Assembly (NCBI RefSeq): GCF_021699195.1
Contig: NZ_SSXE01000021.1
Location: forward strand, 1 to 64,000
DNA length: 64,000 nucleotides
Reading direction: 5' to 3'
From: Nonomuraea sp. MG754425
Lineage (GTDB): Bacteria; Actinomycetota; Actinomycetes; Streptosporangiales; Streptosporangiaceae
In this document: one piece after another, positions 59,847 through 64,000 of the stretch
How positions within the stretch are numbered: the first letter of the stretch is position 1
Layout: each line of letters opens with the position of its first letter
Program-made: the position numbers and the translations under genes
Notes under the pieces: generated by a model
What the model was told of the DNA's origin: nothing
Seen by the model: the letters and a program-made list of their open reading frames with translations, nothing else
Databases searched by the model: none

Positions 59847-61415
59847 ATGCGTGGAAGACGCTGGGCAGCTCCCGTGCTGCTCGCCCTGTCCCTGCCCTTG
59901 CTCGCCCCGGTGAACGCACTCACCTCACCTGTCGCCGCGGCGACGTCCTCATCGGCTTCGTCCGGCCCGGACGGCGACGCGCGGGTGGCGCCGAGCGCCG
60001 CCACGGTGCCGCTGGAGGAGATCAACGCCACCACGACCCAGGTCGCCTTCGGGTTACGCCGTCCGACCGCCATCGCCGCGCCCGACGACGGGACGAAGAG
60101 GCTGTTCATCACCGAGAAGCGCGGGTCCGTGCGGGTCTACCATCCGGACACCGGGCTGGCGCAGACGCCGATCATCGACATCACGGCGTCGGTGGACGAG
60201 TCCGGCAACGAGCGGGGGCTGCTCGGCATCGCGCTCGCCCCCGACTTCACCACGAGCCAGGACCTGTACCTGGCCTACACCGCGCTGCCGGACGGCGCGG
60301 TGACCCTGGCCCGCTACCGGCTGGACGAGGCGCGCCTCGAGCCGCTGCTCTCCCAGGCGCACTCCGAGAACACCAACCACAACGGCGGCCAGATCACCTT
60401 CGGCCCCGACGGCAACCTGTACATGAGCATCGGCGACGGCGGCGGCGCGGGCGACCCGTTCGACTCCGGCCAGCGCGTGGACACCCTGCTGGGCAAGATC
60501 CTGCGTGTCGACGTCAGCCGGAGCTGCGGCGCCCTGCCCTACTGCATCCCCAGCGGCAACCCGTTCGCCGGCGTCGCGGGCGCCCGCGCCGAGGTGTGGA
60601 TGTACGGCGGGCGCAACCCGTGGCGGTTCTCCGTCGACCCGGCGAACGGGTCGATGTGGATCGCCGACGTCGGCCAGGGCCGGTGGGAGGAGATCAACCA
60701 CGTCAAGACCGGACGGCAGGCGGGCGCGAACCTCGGCTGGTCGTGTTACGAGGGGCTCGAGGTGTTCGACGAGACCCAGTGCAAGTCCGGCGCCACGTAC
60801 ACCAAGCCCGTCTTCACCTACTCGCCGCACACCGGCGGCTGCGCGGTCATCGGCGGGCAGGTGTATCACGGCAAGCAGTTCGCGAACCTGGTCGGCGGCA
60901 CCTACATCGCCACCGACTACTGCTACTCGACCGTGTGGGCGCTGCGCGAGGACGGCGCGGGCGGCTACCAGCAGGCCGAGATCGGTCAGACGCCCACGCA
61001 GGTGACCGCGTTCGGCGCGACGCCGGAGGGCGAGCTGTACGTGGTCAACGACCTGCCGGGCGGGCTGCACCGCGTCTCGTTCGAGCACGCGCCGCCGACC
61101 TGCCGGATCAAGTACACCACGCAGGTCTGGGGCACCGGCATGTCGGTGGATCTCACCATCACGAACACCGGCACGGCGCCGGTCAACGGCTGGTCGCTGA
61201 GGTTCCCGCTGCCGCGCGGGCAGGCCGTCATCTCGGACTGGAACACCGATCTCACCCAGAGCGGTGACATGGTCACGGCGGTCAACGCGAGCCACAACGC
61301 GTCCATCGCGCCGGGCGGCAGCGTCACCATGGGCTACCTCGTCAGCCACACGGGGGACTCGTCGCTGCCGAGCCGGATCTCCCTCAACCGGGACGCCTGC
61401 GCCGTCGAGCGCTGA
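59847..61415 (+). CDS. secreted PQQ-type sugar (sorbosone/glucose) dehydrogenase with CBM2
   Basis: 522 residues. A Sec signal peptide (about 1-33) precedes a six-blade soluble-glucose-dehydrogenase propeller (about 65-400) with NERGLLGIALAPDF, HNGGQITFGPDGNLYMSIGDGG and GRNPWRFSVD, which shape the PQQ/calcium site. A C-terminal family-2 carbohydrate-binding module (about 418-522) starts CRIKYTTQVWGTGMSVDLTI and is bounded by Cys. The enzyme probably oxidises sugars on cellulose or other glycans and may feed electrons to oxidative cleavage. GGAG stands 6 bases before the ATG. Confidence 0.88.
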   Translation: MRGRRWAAPVLLALSLPLLAPVNALTSPVAAATSSSASSGPDGDARVAPSAATVPLEEINATTTQVAFGLRRPTAIAAPDDGTKRLFITEKRGSVRVYHPDTGLAQTPIIDITASVDESGNERGLLGIALAPDFTTSQDLYLAYTALPDGAVTLARYRLDEARLEPLLSQAHSENTNHNGGQITFGPDGNLYMSIGDGGGAGDPFDSGQRVDTLLGKILRVDVSRSCGALPYCIPSGNPFAGVAGARAEVWMYGGRNPWRFSVDPANGSMWIADVGQGRWEEINHVKTGRQAGANLGWSCYEGLEVFDETQCKSGATYTKPVFTYSPHTGGCAVIGGQVYHGKQFANLVGGTYIATDYCYSTVWALREDGAGGYQQAEIGQTPTQVTAFGATPEGELYVVNDLPGGLHRVSFEHAPPTCRIKYTTQVWGTGMSVDLTITNTGTAPVNGWSLRFPLPRGQAVISDWNTDLTQSGDMVTAVNASHNASIAPGGSVTMGYLVSHTGDSSLPSRISLNRDACAVER

Positions 61416-61481
61416 CCGGTTCCCTCGCGTCCGCGCCGACCCGGGACTCGTCCTGATCGGGGATCGGTGGAGTAGTGTCCG

Positions 61482-62195
61482 GTGATTGTGGGATCTGAGA
61501 GTGAGAAGCCGGTCGAGTACCGGCAGGGCCGGTTCCGTACGCCGCCCGGAGCCACCGAGGTGTTCCTCGTCCGGCACGGTGAGTCGGAGCCGGCCCGGCC
61601 CGGACGTCCGTTCCCGCTGGTGGCGGGTCAGGGCGATCCGGCGCTCGCGCCCGAGGGCCGCGAGCAGGCCGAACGGGTGGGCCTGCGGCTGGCCGCGGAG
61701 CGCGTGGACGCGATCTACGTGAGTTCGCTGCGGCGCACGTCCGAGACGGCCGCGCCGCTGGCGGCCCGGCTCGGCGCGACGCCGGTGGTGGAGCCGGAGC
61801 TGCGTGAGGTGCACCTCGGCGAGTGGGAGGGCGGCCTGTTCCGGCGGATGGTGGCGGAGGGCCATCCGATCGCGCGGCGGATGTCGGCCGAGGAGCGCTG
61901 GGACGTGATCCCGGGCGCGGAGCCGGCTCCGGCGTTCTCCGGCCGGGTGCGCAAGGTGCTCGCCAGGCTGGCCGCCGCGCACCCGGGCCGGCGCATCGTC
62001 GTGGTCACCCATGGGGGTGTGATCGCCGAGGCGCTGGCGGCGGCCACGGGGTCGCGGCCGTTCGCGTTCCTCGGGGCGGACAACGCGTCGGTGTCACATC
62101 TGGTGCTGGCCGGGGAGCGGTGGATCCTGCGCCGCTTCAACGACACCGCGCACCTCGACGCCGCCTTCACCGGCACGGCCGCCCCGCCCACCTGA
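61482..62195 (+). CDS. histidine phosphatase family protein (phosphoglycerate-mutase-like)
   Basis: 237 residues from GTG (a second GTG two codons on is possible). Catalytic FLVRHGESE (His of the RHG motif), SLRRTSETA, REVHLGEWEGG and VVTHGGVIAE give the full set of phosphohistidine-phosphatase residues. The substrate is unknown. Its last 102 bases overlap the convergent Nudix gene. Confidence 0.88.
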   Translation: MIVGSESEKPVEYRQGRFRTPPGATEVFLVRHGESEPARPGRPFPLVAGQGDPALAPEGREQAERVGLRLAAERVDAIYVSSLRRTSETAAPLAARLGATPVVEPELREVHLGEWEGGLFRRMVAEGHPIARRMSAEERWDVIPGAEPAPAFSGRVRKVLARLAAAHPGRRIVVVTHGGVIAEALAAATGSRPFAFLGADNASVSHLVLAGERWILRRFNDTAHLDAAFTGTAAPPT

Positions 62196-62639
62196 CGACT
62201 CGATCAGCAGCCGGTGCGGTTCCAGCAGGCCGTCGGGCAGGTCGCCGGGGGCGCACCAGCGGGCCTCCAGGATCTCCGTCGGGTGGAGCCGCATCGTGCC
62301 GCCGCCGGTGTGGCGGGCGGCGTAGGCGACCTCGATCCTGAGCCGGAAACCGCTGCCGAGGTGCAGCAGCTCGCCGACGCTCACGTCCAGGCCGGTCTCC
62401 TCGCGCACCTCGCGGACGACCGTCTGCTCGAAGGTCTCGCCCCGTTTGGCGCCGCCGGTCGGCAGGCCCCACTGGCGGTGCTCGGGCCAGAACCGGTGCC
62501 GCAGCAGCAGCACGTTGCCGTCGTGGTCGCTTACGACGCCGGTCACGCCGACCATGAACTTGGCCTGGGCCAGGTAGAGCAGGCGCCACTGAACCGATCC
62601 GCGGATCCCGCGCCACAGCCGGGCGATCAGCGTCCTCAC
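62094..62639 (-). CDS. Nudix hydrolase
   Basis: 181 residues from GTG 62639, which has GGAGG 6 bases upstream; ATG 62660 would give 188. The Nudix box GGAKRGETFEQTVVREVREE with TGL is complete. The last 30 or so residues are Gly/Arg-rich and are the reverse of the histidine-phosphatase 3' end. It hydrolyses a nucleoside diphosphate linked to another moiety; substrate unknown. Confidence 0.88.
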   Translation of the reverse strand: MRTLIARLWRGIRGSVQWRLLYLAQAKFMVGVTGVVSDHDGNVLLLRHRFWPEHRQWGLPTGGAKRGETFEQTVVREVREETGLDVSVGELLHLGSGFRLRIEVAYAARHTGGGTMRLHPTEILEARWCAPGDLPDGLLEPHRLLIESSGGRGGRAGEGGVEVRGVVEAAQDPPLPGQHQM

Positions 62640-62714
62640 GCGCGTCCTCCGTGATCGCATGTCGAGAGCCGTTGCAGCGTATCGGGGCGGGGCGGTGTCG
62701 CGGTCGACGTCAGC

Positions 62715-62744
62715 GACTGACCAACAGAACCATTTTGGTCAGTC
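62715..62744. promoter_or_regulatory. operator-like inverted repeat before the flavin monooxygenase gene
   Basis: GACTGACCAA (62715-62724) and TTGGTCAGTC (62735-62744) form a perfect 10-base inverted repeat with a 10-base spacer, 42 bases before the GTG. The geometry and position suit a TetR-type operator; a regulator gene may lie beyond the window. Confidence 0.6.
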
Positions 62745-62786
62745 AGTCCTTTAGGGTGGATTCCTGAGCACTCGGAGGGAGTCGTC

Positions 62787-64000
62787 GTGACGAACACGCA
62801 CACAGGTGGCCGGGCCCTGGTGGTCGGTCTCGGGATCGCGGGCATCGCCACCGCCGTCCGCCTGCGGCAGGTCGGCTGGGAACCGGTCGTGGTGGAGCGG
62901 GCCCCCGCGCGCCGCTCGGGCGGGTACTTCATCGCGCTGTTCGGCACCGGCGTGGCCTCCGCCCGGCGGCTGGGCGTGCTGGACGCGATCGGCGACCGCG
63001 GCGGCCCGGACATCGCCATGTACGAGGTCGACCGGGCCGGCCGCCGCCGCAAGGGCGCGAACTTCGCCGCGGCGTCCCCCGGGGGCATGCGTCCGCTGCT
63101 GCGCGGCGACGTGGAGCGGGGGCTGTTCGCGGCGCTGCCGGACGACGTGGAGATCCGCTACTCGACCGTGCCCACCCGCATCGTCCAGGACGACAGCGCG
63201 GCGGAGGTGACGCTGCGCGACAGCGTGGCCGGCACCGAGGTCACCGAGCGCTTCGACCTGGTGGTGGGCGCCGACGGCCTGCGGTCGGCCGTGCGCGGGC
63301 TGGTCTTCGGCCCCGAGGAGCGGTACCTGCGCCCGCTGAACTACATGATCGGCGCCACCGTCCTGGACGGTCCGGTGGACGGGTTCGGACTGTCCGACGG
63401 CCTGATGCTGGCCGAGCCGGGCCGCTCGGCGATGGCCTTCCCGTTCGCCGACCACGCGCCCAGCCTGCTGTTCTCCTACCGCACCGGCGACGTCGCCGCC
63501 GAGTTCGCCCGCCCGCCGATGGAGTCCCTGCGCGCCGCGTTCGGGCCCGAGCCCACGGGGCCGCTGCTGGAGGGCCTGCTCACCCGCTACGAGCAGACCC
63601 CCGACGCGCTGTTCGACTCCGTGCGGCAGGTCAGGATGCCGGAGTGGCACCGCGGCCGGGTCGTGCTGATCGGCGACTCCGCCTGGTGCGTGACCCTGTA
63701 CGCGGGCATGGGCGCCTCCAGCGGCATCGCCGGCGGCGAGTTGCTGGGCACCATGCTGCTGCGCCATCCCGGCGACCTGCCCGGCGCGCTGCGGGCGTGG
63801 GAGGCGCGGATGCGGCCGTTCATCGATCTCCAACAGGACGCCGCCTGGTCCGGGCGGCGGCTGTTCACCCCGCACGACCGCAAGGAGCTGGTCCTGCGCG
63901 CCGGGATGTTGCGGCTGATGAACGCTCCGGGCGTCGGCAGGGCGCTGGGCAGGATAATGGCCGGCGGCAAGGACATGAGGGCCAAGGCCATCGACATCGC
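62787..64000 (+). CDS. TetX/PHBH-like FAD monooxygenase (5' part; runs off the window)
   Basis: At least 404 codons from GTG 62787, with GGAGGGA 6 bases upstream; no stop before the window end. The Rossmann start ALVVGLGIAGIATAVRL binds FAD, GADGLRSAVR is the DG motif, and VVLIGDSAWC is the GD motif of class A flavoprotein monooxygenases. TetX-like relatives inactivate drugs or hydroxylate aromatic substrates. The inverted repeat just upstream suggests ligand-controlled expression. Confidence 0.88.
   Translation, partial: MTNTHTGGRALVVGLGIAGIATAVRLRQVGWEPVVVERAPARRSGGYFIALFGTGVASARRLGVLDAIGDRGGPDIAMYEVDRAGRRRKGANFAAASPGGMRPLLRGDVERGLFAALPDDVEIRYSTVPTRIVQDDSAAEVTLRDSVAGTEVTERFDLVVGADGLRSAVRGLVFGPEERYLRPLNYMIGATVLDGPVDGFGLSDGLMLAEPGRSAMAFPFADHAPSLLFSYRTGDVAAEFARPPMESLRAAFGPEPTGPLLEGLLTRYEQTPDALFDSVRQVRMPEWHRGRVVLIGDSAWCVTLYAGMGASSGIAGGELLGTMLLRHPGDLPGALRAWEARMRPFIDLQQDAAWSGRRLFTPHDRKELVLRAGMLRLMNAPGVGRALGRIMAGGKDMRAKAIDI

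Noticed and set aside
59270-60112. 280-codon minus-strand frame
   Set aside because: Overlaps two plus-strand genes, has no recognisable domain and poor start context; the part in the 59421-59846 gap alone does not look coding.

Overview
The window is uniformly GC-rich (about 70-73 %). GTG starts, stop/start (ATGA) overlaps and strong third-codon-position G/C bias are common. It reads as chromosome of a filamentous actinomycete, probably of the Streptosporangiales/Nonomuraea kind; that placement is inference from style and gene content, since no rRNA or tRNA is present. I found no transposase, integrase, CRISPR array or tRNA.

Layout. (1) 1-2.4 kb: a 74-bp-arm fold-back palindrome at the window edge, then a large-subunit catalase. 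(2) 2.4-5.8 kb, minus strand: a tightly overlapping operon encoding a 52-residue six-cysteine peptide, a MauE/DoxX-like membrane protein, a membrane-anchored thioredoxin, an ABC exporter and a small S26 peptidase. It looks like a dedicated system to make, oxidise, export and trim a disulfide-rich peptide. (3) 6.0-7.6 kb: TetR, dimeric alpha/beta-barrel and carboxymuconolactone-decarboxylase-like genes. (4) 7.9-15.0 kb: a large LuxR-type ATPase regulator, a small acidic ORF and a secreted S53 protease with Kelch repeats.

(5) 15.2-22.8 kb: a compact biosynthetic-looking cluster with two paralogous FAD-linked oxidases, an AMP-dependent ligase, a cucumopine-synthase/DUF3830-like protein, a SAM methyltransferase and a P450 without its I-helix acid. 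It has no NRPS or PKS. (6) 22.9-29.3 kb: catabolic-type enzymes (two ACMSD-like amidohydrolases, two Gfo/Idh dehydrogenases, an Ldh2-type dehydrogenase, a FAH-family hydrolase). (7) 28.9-38.4 kb, minus strand: a GntR-led sugar operon with two permeases, a GH78 rhamnosidase, a binding protein, a DHDPS/neuraminate-lyase-like aldolase and a sialidase-like protein whose 3' end collides with the FAH gene.

(8) 38.6-41.5 kb: a Ser/Thr kinase and an M23 peptidase. (9) 41.5-55.7 kb: a second GntR regulator and a deoxysugar/plant-glycan locus (CE7 esterase, lactonase-like amidohydrolase, unknown toroid-like protein, aldo/keto reductase, RraA-like aldolase, GH29 fucosidase, ABC importer, beta-helix GH141-like protein). 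Four of its intergenic regions share a 20-bp palindrome centred on TATCGAT, which I read as the operator of that GntR. (10) 55.7-59.4 kb: small secreted and hypothetical proteins, including a large helical protein whose 3' half has clearly lower GC and a WXG-like small protein. (11) 59.8-64 kb: a PQQ-type sugar dehydrogenase with CBM2, a histidine phosphatase, a Nudix hydrolase and a truncated TetX-like flavin monooxygenase.
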